DNA from: Pedobacter sp. FW305-3-2-15-E-R2A2
Lineage (GTDB): Bacteria > Bacteroidota > Bacteroidia > Sphingobacteriales > Sphingobacteriaceae
Length of the DNA: 64,000 bases
Assembly (NCBI RefSeq): GCF_038446955.1
Contig: NZ_CP151803.1
Location: forward strand, 7,254,001 to 7,318,000
Reading direction: 5' to 3'
Made by a program: the position numbers and the translations under genes. Position 1 is the first letter of the stretch; each line of letters opens with the position of its first letter. Under the pieces are notes generated by a model. It ran no database searches and had not been told where the DNA came from. It saw nothing but the letters and a program-made list of their open reading frames with translations. This document shows positions 42,871 to 50,057 of the stretch, in pieces.

Positions 42871-44064
42871 ATGAAGAAAAAAGTTGTTTTAGCTTTTAGC
42901 GGAGGTTTAGATACTTCGTTTTGTTGTATTTATTTGGCCCAGGACCGTGGACTGGAAGTACATTCTGTGATCGTTAATACCGGTGGTTTTTCTGAGGAAG
43001 AGCTTCAGGAGATCGAGAAACGTGCTTATGCCTTAGGAGTAGCTTCTCATGCGGTAGTGGATGAAACTGCCAATTATTATGATGGCTGTATTAAATATCT
43101 GGTGTTTGGTAATGTATTAAAAAATGCAACCTACCCACTTTCTGTGAGTGCAGAACGTGTGAGCCAGGCAACGGCGATTGCCAATTATGTGAAGAATATT
43201 GGTGCGGATTATGTGGCACATGGAAGTACCGGTGCCGGAAACGACCAGGTACGTTTTGATATGATTTTTAACATCATCATTCCTAATGTAGAGATCATCA
43301 CACCAATCAGAGATTTAAAATTATCCCGCGAAGCGGAAATAGAATATTTAGCTGCACATGGTGTAGAATATAGCGCTGAAAAAGCAAGATATTCCATCAA
43401 TAAAGGTTTGTGGGGCACTTCAGTAGGAGGAAAGGAAACTTTAACTTCCAATGAAACACTGCCGGAAGAAGCATGGCCAACACAGGTATCTGTAACTGAG
43501 CCACGCAAACTTGAACTGACTTTTGAAAAAGGCGAACTGGTAGGTATCGACGGAGAGACTTTAGCTCCGGTAGCAGCCATTCAGAAATTACAAGCGATTG
43601 CTCAGCCTTACGGCATTGGAAGAGACATCCATGTTGGAGATACCATTATCGGAATTAAAGGTCGTGTAGGTTTTGAAGCAGCGGCTCCAATGGTGATTAT
43701 CAAGGCTCACCATACTTTAGAAAAACATACTTTAACCAAATGGCAGCTTTCCTGGAAAGAGCAATTGGCTTCTTTCTATGGCAACTGGCTGCATGAAGGT
43801 CAGTTTCATGATCCGATCATGCGCAACATTGAATCATTTTTAGCAGATACTCAGAAAACTGTTAGCGGAAAGGTATTTGTAGAACTATTGCCTTACCGTT
43901 TCCAAATCATTGGTATTGAGTCTGCACACGACCTGATGAGCAATAAATTTGGCAGCTACGGCGAGATGAACAATGCATGGAGTGGTGAAGATGTGAAAGG
44001 TTTCTCTAAGATTTTTGGCAACCAGGTAATGATCTGGCACAAAGTGAACAGCAATGAAGATTAA
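42871..44064 (+). CDS. argG: Argininosuccinate synthase
   Basis: The 397-residue N-type ATP pyrophosphatase joins citrulline and aspartate. The PP-loop SGGLDTS (10-16) is intact, and GNDQVRFD plus the YSINKGLWGTSVGG region are typical. It is 13 bases behind the GNAT gene, and its last 11 bases overlap argC. Using free citrulline here agrees with argE lying downstream: acyl groups must be removed from acylcitrulline first. Confidence 0.96.
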   Translation: MKKKVVLAFSGGLDTSFCCIYLAQDRGLEVHSVIVNTGGFSEEELQEIEKRAYALGVASHAVVDETANYYDGCIKYLVFGNVLKNATYPLSVSAERVSQATAIANYVKNIGADYVAHGSTGAGNDQVRFDMIFNIIIPNVEIITPIRDLKLSREAEIEYLAAHGVEYSAEKARYSINKGLWGTSVGGKETLTSNETLPEEAWPTQVSVTEPRKLELTFEKGELVGIDGETLAPVAAIQKLQAIAQPYGIGRDIHVGDTIIGIKGRVGFEAAAPMVIIKAHHTLEKHTLTKWQLSWKEQLASFYGNWLHEGQFHDPIMRNIESFLADTQKTVSGKVFVELLPYRFQIIGIESAHDLMSNKFGSYGEMNNAWSGEDVKGFSKIFGNQVMIWHKVNSNED

Positions 44065-45025
44065 AGCAGGAATCATTGGCGGTGCCGGATATACCGGTGG
44101 AGAAATGCTTCGATTGCTGGTCAACCATCCTTCGGTAGATATTGCTTTTGTACATAGCAACAGCAATACGGGCAACCTGATCTCTGATGTTCATACGGAC
44201 CTTTTGGGAGATACAGACCTGCGTTTTACCGGAGAACTGTCTGATGATATTGATGTTTTGTTCTTATGCGTAGGACATGGCGATGCAAAGAAATTCTTAG
44301 CCGCCAATCCAATTGCAGCAGGTATAAAAATCATTGACCTGAGTCAGGATTTCAGACTAAAGGCAGCAGCAGGGGAAGATTGGGTATATGGCCTTCCTGA
44401 GTTGAACCGTGAACGCATCAAAACGGCAAATTTTATTGCCAACCCGGGTTGTTTTGCAACCTGCATTCAGTTGGGATTATTGCCGCTGGCCGCAAAAGGT
44501 TTGCTTAAAAACGAGGTGCACATCAATGCAACTACAGGCTCTACAGGAGCAGGTCAGAGTCTGGCCGCAACTTCTCATTTCAGCTGGCGCAACAACAACC
44601 TTTCTGTATATAAGGCTTTTGAACATCAGCACCTGAATGAGATTGGAGAAACTTTACTGCAACTGGATGCGAACTTTGATGAGGTCCTGAATTTTATCCC
44701 ACAACGTGGAGATTTTACCAGAGGGATTCTTGCTGCAATGTATGTGGAAAGCGATCTGACTGCTGAAGAGGCACAGACCTTATACGAGGAGTATTATGCA
44801 GCACATCCTTTTACTCATGTGAGTAAAAAGAATATAGATTTGAAACAGGTGGTTAACACGAATAAAGGATTGGTTCACGTTGAAAAACATGGCAATAAAC
44901 TTTTTGTAGTGAGCATCATTGATAATTTGTTAAAAGGGGCAAGCGGACAAGCGGTACAAAACATGAACCTGATTTTTGGACTGGAAGAGCGGCAAGGTCT
45001 GGCGCTTAAAGCAGCAGGATTTTAA
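44054..45025 (+). CDS. argC: N-acyl-gamma-glutamyl-phosphate reductase
   Basis: The 323-residue NADPH enzyme has GIIGGAGYTGGEMLRLL at its N-terminus and the catalytic Cys133 in ANPGCFATCIQLG. It reduces the N-acyl-glutamyl phosphate made by ArgB to the semialdehyde. The start overlaps argG by 11 bases, indicating coupled translation. Whether the acyl group is acetyl or succinyl is not decided by this sequence. Confidence 0.95.
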   Translation: MKIKAGIIGGAGYTGGEMLRLLVNHPSVDIAFVHSNSNTGNLISDVHTDLLGDTDLRFTGELSDDIDVLFLCVGHGDAKKFLAANPIAAGIKIIDLSQDFRLKAAAGEDWVYGLPELNRERIKTANFIANPGCFATCIQLGLLPLAAKGLLKNEVHINATTGSTGAGQSLAATSHFSWRNNNLSVYKAFEHQHLNEIGETLLQLDANFDEVLNFIPQRGDFTRGILAAMYVESDLTAEEAQTLYEEYYAAHPFTHVSKKNIDLKQVVNTNKGLVHVEKHGNKLFVVSIIDNLLKGASGQAVQNMNLIFGLEERQGLALKAAGF

Positions 45026-45095
45026 TCTACTGCTGTCCCGACAATGTTCGGAAACCGTTTTTAACCTTTTAATCAACAATTCAATCTCTAAAAAA

Positions 45096-46232
45096 ATGAA
45101 CTTATTCGACGTATATCCGTTAAACAATATAGAAATCGTTAAAGCTGCCGGCAGTACCGTTTGGGATGCTGAAGGTCAGGAATATTTGGACCTGTATGGT
45201 GGTCATGCTGTGATTTCAATCGGTCATACACATCCTCACTACGTGAAACGTGTAACCGATCAATTGAATAAAGTGGGCTTTTATTCTAACTCTGTGAAAA
45301 TTCCTTTGCAGGTAGAACTGGCCGAAAAATTGGGTAAAGTATCCGGCAAAGCGGAATATCAGTTGTTCCTGTGTAATTCAGGCGCTGAGGCCAATGAAAA
45401 TGCGCTAAAACTGGCTTCTTTCTATAATGGAAGGAAAAAAGTGATCGCTTTCAAAGGTGCTTTCCATGGCAGGACTTCTCTGGCCGTTTCTGCCACAGAT
45501 AACCCTAAAATTATTGCTCCGGTTAATGAGACCGACAACATTGTCTTTCTTCCTCATAATGACGAAGCTGCGTTAGAACAGGCTTTTGCTTCCTTCGGAA
45601 ATGAAGTGACGGCAGTAATTATTGAAGGAATTCAAGGTGTGGGTGGAATCAAAGAAGCCTCTGTTTCTTTCCTTCAGAAAATCCGCTCCCTTTGTGATCA
45701 GTACAATGCGCTTTACATTGCCGACAGTGTGCAGTGTGGTTATGGAAGAACAGGTAAGTTCTATTCTCATGACGAAGCGGGTGTTGATGCAGATGTTTAT
45801 ACCATGGCCAAAGGAATGGGAAATGGTTTTCCGGTAGCAGGAATCTCGATCGCTCCTAAGTTTAAACCATGGCATGGCATGTTGGGTACCACTTTTGGTG
45901 GAAATCACCTGGCTTGTGCAGCTGCATTGGCAGTATTGGAAATTATGGACCAGGATCAGCTGATGAAAAATGCAGCAGAAATTGGTACTTACCTGATCAC
46001 TGAGCTGAAGAAAATTGAAGGGGTAACAGAAGTGAGAGGACGTGGCTTAATGATTGGTATTGAACTTCCTGAAAGCTTGTCGACCGTAAAGAAAGACCTG
46101 CTTTTTAAACACCATATCTTTACAGGAGAGGCTAAGCCGAATGTAATCAGACTTTTGCCAGCTTTAAATTTAAGCAAAGACCAGGCAGATCAATTTTTAA
46201 ATCAGTTTAAAATTGCGCTAAATCAAAGATGA
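45096..46232 (+). CDS. argD: N-acylornithine aminotransferase
   Basis: I chose ATG 45096 (MNLFDVYPL), 378 residues; the frame runs upstream into argC but adds no family sequence. This PLP class III transaminase has SGAEAN (95-100), the Asp in YIADSVQCGYGRTG (D210) and the PLP-binding Lys239 in TMAKGMGNG. It converts acylglutamate semialdehyde to acylornithine. It lies 70 bases behind argC and overlaps argF' by 4 bases. Confidence 0.95.
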   Translation: MNLFDVYPLNNIEIVKAAGSTVWDAEGQEYLDLYGGHAVISIGHTHPHYVKRVTDQLNKVGFYSNSVKIPLQVELAEKLGKVSGKAEYQLFLCNSGAEANENALKLASFYNGRKKVIAFKGAFHGRTSLAVSATDNPKIIAPVNETDNIVFLPHNDEAALEQAFASFGNEVTAVIIEGIQGVGGIKEASVSFLQKIRSLCDQYNALYIADSVQCGYGRTGKFYSHDEAGVDADVYTMAKGMGNGFPVAGISIAPKFKPWHGMLGTTFGGNHLACAAALAVLEIMDQDQLMKNAAEIGTYLITELKKIEGVTEVRGRGLMIGIELPESLSTVKKDLLFKHHIFTGEAKPNVIRLLPALNLSKDQADQFLNQFKIALNQR

Positions 46233-47191
46233 AACAGTTCACTTCAGTAAATGATGTTGAAGACATCAGCCAATTGGTAGCCGCCGCATTGGCCTTAAAA
46301 GAAAGCCCCTATGCACATCAAGATCTGGGTAAGAACAAAACCCTGGGTTTGGTTTTCCTTAATCCTAGTTTACGCACCCGTCTGAGCACCCAAAAAGCAG
46401 CATTGAATTTGGGAATGAATGTGATGGTGATGAACATGGACAAAGAAGGCTGGGCACTGGAAACTCAGGACGGTGTGGTCATGAACGGCACTACGGTAGA
46501 GCATATCCGCGAAGCTGCAGCCGTGATGGGACAGTATTGTGATGTATTGGGCTTACGTTCTTTCCCTAAGCTGATCAGCAGGGATGAGGATTATAACGAA
46601 GATTTCTTTAATAAGTTCATCCAGTATTGTGGCGTTCCTGTGGTCAGTCTGGAAAGCGCAACACGCCACCCTTTGCAAAGTCTGGCGGATTTGGTGACGA
46701 TAAAAGAAACCTGGAAAGGGGCTGCAAAACCTAAGGTCGTATTGGCCTGGGCACCGCATATTAAAGCATTACCACAAGCAGTACCCAATTCCTTTTCTGA
46801 ATGGATGTGCAGGGCACAGGCAGAAGGAATACTTGATTTTACCATTGTACAACCTAAGGGCTATGAGCTGAACGAAGATTTTACCCCGGGAGCCAACATC
46901 AGTCATAATATCGATGAAGCGTTGAAAGATGCGGATTACATCTATGTGAAAAACTGGTCCAGCTATAAGGAGTATGGAAAAGTACTCACTTATCCTGAAG
47001 GTTGGATGTTGACCAACGAACGGCTAAAGGCAACGAATGATGCGAAAGTAATGCATTGTCTGCCAGTTAGGCGCGACCTGGAGTTGTCATCAGAAGTCCT
47101 CGACGGACCAAACTCACTGGTGATACAGGAAGCGGGAAATCGGTTATGGGCTGCGCAGGCAGTGCTGAAAGAAGTACTGGAGAATTTATAA
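46229..47191 (+). CDS. argF': N-acyl- (probably N-succinyl-) ornithine carbamoyltransferase
   Basis: The 320-residue transcarbamylase has the carbamoyl-phosphate loop FLNPSLRTR (43-51) and HCLPVRRD near the C-terminus. It is of the acylornithine type, not OTCase. At position 90 (NGTTVEHIREA) it has Val where acetylornithine enzymes have Glu; B. fragilis succinylornithine transcarbamylase has Pro90 and Glu-to-Pro/Ser/Ala/Val swaps are reported to convert specificity. Succinylornithine is therefore the predicted substrate. It starts 4 bases inside argD. Confidence 0.92.
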   Translation: MKQFTSVNDVEDISQLVAAALALKESPYAHQDLGKNKTLGLVFLNPSLRTRLSTQKAALNLGMNVMVMNMDKEGWALETQDGVVMNGTTVEHIREAAAVMGQYCDVLGLRSFPKLISRDEDYNEDFFNKFIQYCGVPVVSLESATRHPLQSLADLVTIKETWKGAAKPKVVLAWAPHIKALPQAVPNSFSEWMCRAQAEGILDFTIVQPKGYELNEDFTPGANISHNIDEALKDADYIYVKNWSSYKEYGKVLTYPEGWMLTNERLKATNDAKVMHCLPVRRDLELSSEVLDGPNSLVIQEAGNRLWAAQAVLKEVLENL

Positions 47192-47197
47192 ATTACA

Positions 47198-47228
47198 GGA
47201 TGCCGGATTAAAACCAGCATCCTTTTTT
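47198..47228 (+). terminator. Terminator-like hairpin between argF' and argB
   Basis: GGATGC (47198-47203) pairs with GCATCC (47217-47222), with GG/CC inside, and T6 follows (47223-47228). It would reduce transcription into argB unless there is readthrough. Confidence 0.65.
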
Positions 47229-47274
47229 GTTATACCTGAAGTTCCTGATTGAACTTTTTGAAGAAATTTAGAAA

Positions 47275-48063
47275 ATGAAGAGATTAAGTGTAATTAAAAT
47301 CGGCGGTAATGTAATTGACAATTCAGAGAAACTACATCAGTTTTTGCTGGATTTTAAGGCCCTTCCGGGAGATAAGATTTTAATTCACGGCGGTGGAAAG
47401 ATTGCGACAGAAATTGGCGTTTCTCTTGGAGTTGAAGCTAAAATGGTGGATGGACGCCGGATTACTGATATTGAAACCCTGAGAATCGTCACGATGGTTT
47501 ACGCCGGTTTGATCAACAAAAATATGGTCGCTCAGTTACAGGCAAAAGGCTGTAATGCGATTGGTTTGACTGGTGCCGACGGGAACATCATTAAAGCGGT
47601 TAAACGCCCCGTAAAGGAGATTGACTACGGTTTTGTAGGTGACCTGGATGAGGCCTCGGTTTCTTCAACTACGTTAGACAGTTTGCTCCTTGCGGGATTG
47701 ACACCCGTTTTGTGTGCGATTACCCACGACGGCGATAGTCAGCTTTTAAATACCAATGCAGATACCATTGCTTCTGCAGTGGCAGTCGCCATGTCTTCCT
47801 TATATGAGACTGTACTGGTCTACTGCTTTGAGAAAAGAGGAGTCATGAGGGATGTGGAAGATGACAATTCTCTTGTTCCTGAAATCCGGATGACGGAATT
47901 TGAAGGACTAAAGCAGGAGGGAGTAGTTTCAGGAGGAATGATCCCTAAATTACACAATGCCTTTGAGGCGATAAAGAGCGGCGTTTCTGCCGTATATATT
48001 GGTAAAGCAGATGAACTGCCACAAATTAATGAGCAGGGTTTTGGAACAAGACTCATCATTTAA
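47275..48063 (+). CDS. argB: N-acetyl-(acyl-)glutamate kinase
   Basis: The 262-residue amino-acid-kinase protein has KIGGNVID at the N-terminus, the HGGGKIATEIG glycine loop near 38-48 and GLTGADGN near 98. It phosphorylates the gamma-carboxyl of acylglutamate. It is short at its N-terminus, without the regulatory helix of arginine-inhibited hexameric kinases, so feedback inhibition may be weak (inference). A terminator-like hairpin stands before it. Confidence 0.93.
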   Translation: MKRLSVIKIGGNVIDNSEKLHQFLLDFKALPGDKILIHGGGKIATEIGVSLGVEAKMVDGRRITDIETLRIVTMVYAGLINKNMVAQLQAKGCNAIGLTGADGNIIKAVKRPVKEIDYGFVGDLDEASVSSTTLDSLLLAGLTPVLCAITHDGDSQLLNTNADTIASAVAVAMSSLYETVLVYCFEKRGVMRDVEDDNSLVPEIRMTEFEGLKQEGVVSGGMIPKLHNAFEAIKSGVSAVYIGKADELPQINEQGFGTRLII

Positions 48064-48072
48064 TTACCTTTG
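48040..48072 (+). promoter_or_regulatory. Internal consensus promoter ahead of proC
   Basis: TTTG (48040-48043) and TACCTTTG (48065-48072) are 21 bases apart, fitting the consensus exactly. The -33 part lies inside the end of argB. It would allow proC and argE to be expressed independently of the operon promoter. Confidence 0.65.
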
Positions 48073-48110
48073 AATACCACCCGATCAATCACAACCAAAC
48101 CATATAGAAG

Positions 48111-48929
48111 ATGAAACAGTTTAAAGGCAACATCGCCATTTTAGGAAGCGGAAATATTGGCATTTCTTTAGCCAAGGGATTAGTTAAAGCTGATTATGCT
48201 TTGCCCGGTCAGATTCGTCTAACCAGAAGAAATATTGCCAATCTAAGCCCCTTTGCTGAACAAGGTTTTGGTGTGAGTAATGATAATGCTGCGGTTGTTG
48301 CCGCTGCAGATGTCATTGTTCTTGCCGTGTTGCCGCAACAGCTGAATCAGCTGTTGGAACAGATTCGTCCGGTTGTAGACCTCAACAAACATCTTTTCAT
48401 CTCCGTTGCTTCCGGTGTCAGCTGTGCAGACATCAGAAATAAACTGGGAGAAGAGATACAGGTGATCAGGGCGATGCCCAATACGGCGATTGCCATTGGC
48501 CAGTCGATGACCTGTATCGCCACAGACAATGCTTCTTCTGAATATATGGAAGAGGTGACGAGAATGTTCGAAACCGTAGGCTCAGTGGTAAAGATCAACG
48601 AAGACCTGATGACTTCAGCAACGGCTTTATGTGCCTGCGGAATTGCCTTTTTCTTACGCGCGATCAGAGCGGCTTCACAAGGTGGGGTAGAGATTGGTTT
48701 TCATGCAGATGAAGCCCTAAAAATGGCGGTTCAGACCGCTAAAGGAGCTGCAGATCTGCTTTTACAGATGCAATCCCATCCTGAACAGGAAATAGATAAA
48801 GTAACTTCGCCGAAAGGCTGTACCATTGCCGGATTAAATGAGATGGAGCATAATGGATTTAGTTCCTCCCTGATCAAAGGCATCAAGCTATCGGCAACAA
48901 AAGCCGGTGCTTTATATACCAAAGAATAA
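48111..48929 (+). CDS. proC: Pyrroline-5-carboxylate reductase
   Basis: The 272-residue NADPH enzyme has the Rossmann motif ILGSGNIGISLAKG (about 10-23) and the P5CR C-terminal region with VTSPKGCTIAGLNEME. It makes proline. Its presence in an arginine cluster links the two glutamate-derived pathways. An own promoter is seen upstream, and argE follows after 6 bases. Confidence 0.94.
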   Translation: MKQFKGNIAILGSGNIGISLAKGLVKADYALPGQIRLTRRNIANLSPFAEQGFGVSNDNAAVVAAADVIVLAVLPQQLNQLLEQIRPVVDLNKHLFISVASGVSCADIRNKLGEEIQVIRAMPNTAIAIGQSMTCIATDNASSEYMEEVTRMFETVGSVVKINEDLMTSATALCACGIAFFLRAIRAASQGGVEIGFHADEALKMAVQTAKGAADLLLQMQSHPEQEIDKVTSPKGCTIAGLNEMEHNGFSSSLIKGIKLSATKAGALYTKE

Positions 48930-48935
48930 AAAATT

Positions 48936-50003
48936 ATGATAGAACAACTGCAAAAAGATAGTTTAGAACTGTTGAAACAACTGATTAGCATCTCTTCCTT
49001 TAGTAAAGAAGAAGACAAAACCGCTGATGTGATTGAACAGTTTTTGCAGCAACGTAATATAAAGACCCATCGTAAGCTTAACAACATCTGGGCTTACAAT
49101 TTGCATTTTGACGCCAAAAAGCCAACCATGCTTTTAAATTCGCATCACGATACGGTAAAGCCAAATTCAGGCTATACACGCGATCCTTACGCGCCAACTA
49201 TTGAGGATGGTAAATTGTATGGATTGGGGAGTAATGATGCAGGAGGATGTCTTGTTTCGCTTATAGCGACCTTTCTTTACTTCTATGAGCAGAAAGGTTT
49301 AAGTTATAACATTTGTCTGGCCACTACAGCAGAAGAGGAAATCTCCGGAAATAACGGATTGGAATGTGTACTTCCTGATCTTGGAGAACTGGAGTTTGCG
49401 ATTGTTGGAGAACCAACTTTAATGAATCTTGCCATCGCTGAACGCGGTTTGTTGGTTTTAGATTGTGTCTCTACCGGAAAAGCAGGCCATGCGGCACGCG
49501 AAGAAGGAGACAATGCCATTTATAAGGCTTTGAAAGATATAGAATGGTTCCGCAATTATCGTTTTTCCAAGGTTTCGGAAATGTTCGGTCCTTTGAAAAT
49601 GTCGGTGACGATTATCAATGCAGGTTCTCAGCATAATGTCGTTCCGGCAACTTGTAATTTCACGGTAGATGTCCGGGTAACAGACGCGTATACGAATGAG
49701 GAAGTTTTAAAAATTATCCGGACGAATGTAGATTGCGAGGTTACACCACGCTCTATCCGTTTGAAGCCTTCTTCTATTGATAAAACACATGCGCTGGTAC
49801 AGTCAGGCATCGCCTTAGGAAGGACTACTTATGGTTCTCCTACGACTTCAGACCAGGCTTTATTGAGCATTCCATCGTTAAAAGTAGGTCCTGGAGATTC
49901 TGCACGTTCTCATATGGCAGATGAATATGTTTTTGTAAATGAAATTGAAGAAGGAATTCAGCTCTATATTGAAATGTTAAAACCCGTAGTTAACGGGAAG
50001 TAA
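48936..50003 (+). CDS. argE: M20-family N-acyl-amino-acid deacylase, ArgE role
   Basis: The 355-residue M20 metallopeptidase has NSHHDTVKP (metal His-Asp) near 71, GSNDAGG, and AEEEISGNNG (catalytic Glu) near 135, then a dimerisation domain. In this cluster it must remove the N-acyl group, probably from acylcitrulline, since the carbamoyltransferase works on acylated substrate. It resembles both ArgE and DapE, which is suitable for a succinyl group. The downstream terminator ends the operon. Confidence 0.9.
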   Translation: MIEQLQKDSLELLKQLISISSFSKEEDKTADVIEQFLQQRNIKTHRKLNNIWAYNLHFDAKKPTMLLNSHHDTVKPNSGYTRDPYAPTIEDGKLYGLGSNDAGGCLVSLIATFLYFYEQKGLSYNICLATTAEEEISGNNGLECVLPDLGELEFAIVGEPTLMNLAIAERGLLVLDCVSTGKAGHAAREEGDNAIYKALKDIEWFRNYRFSKVSEMFGPLKMSVTIINAGSQHNVVPATCNFTVDVRVTDAYTNEEVLKIIRTNVDCEVTPRSIRLKPSSIDKTHALVQSGIALGRTTYGSPTTSDQALLSIPSLKVGPGDSARSHMADEYVFVNEIEEGIQLYIEMLKPVVNGK

Positions 50004-50020
50004 GGTTAATTCCATAAGTT

Positions 50021-50057
50021 AAAAAGGCGGCTGATCTTTAAGATCAGCCGCCTTTTT
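50021..50057. terminator. Bidirectional terminator, argE / S9 peptidase
   Basis: AAAAAGGCGGCTGATCTT (50021-50038) pairs with AAGATCAGCCGCCTTTTT, the strongest stem in the window, between two convergent genes. Confidence 0.95.

Noticed and set aside
44054..44064. argG-argC fusion
   Set aside because: The genes overlap by 11 bases in different frames with separate stop and start codons.
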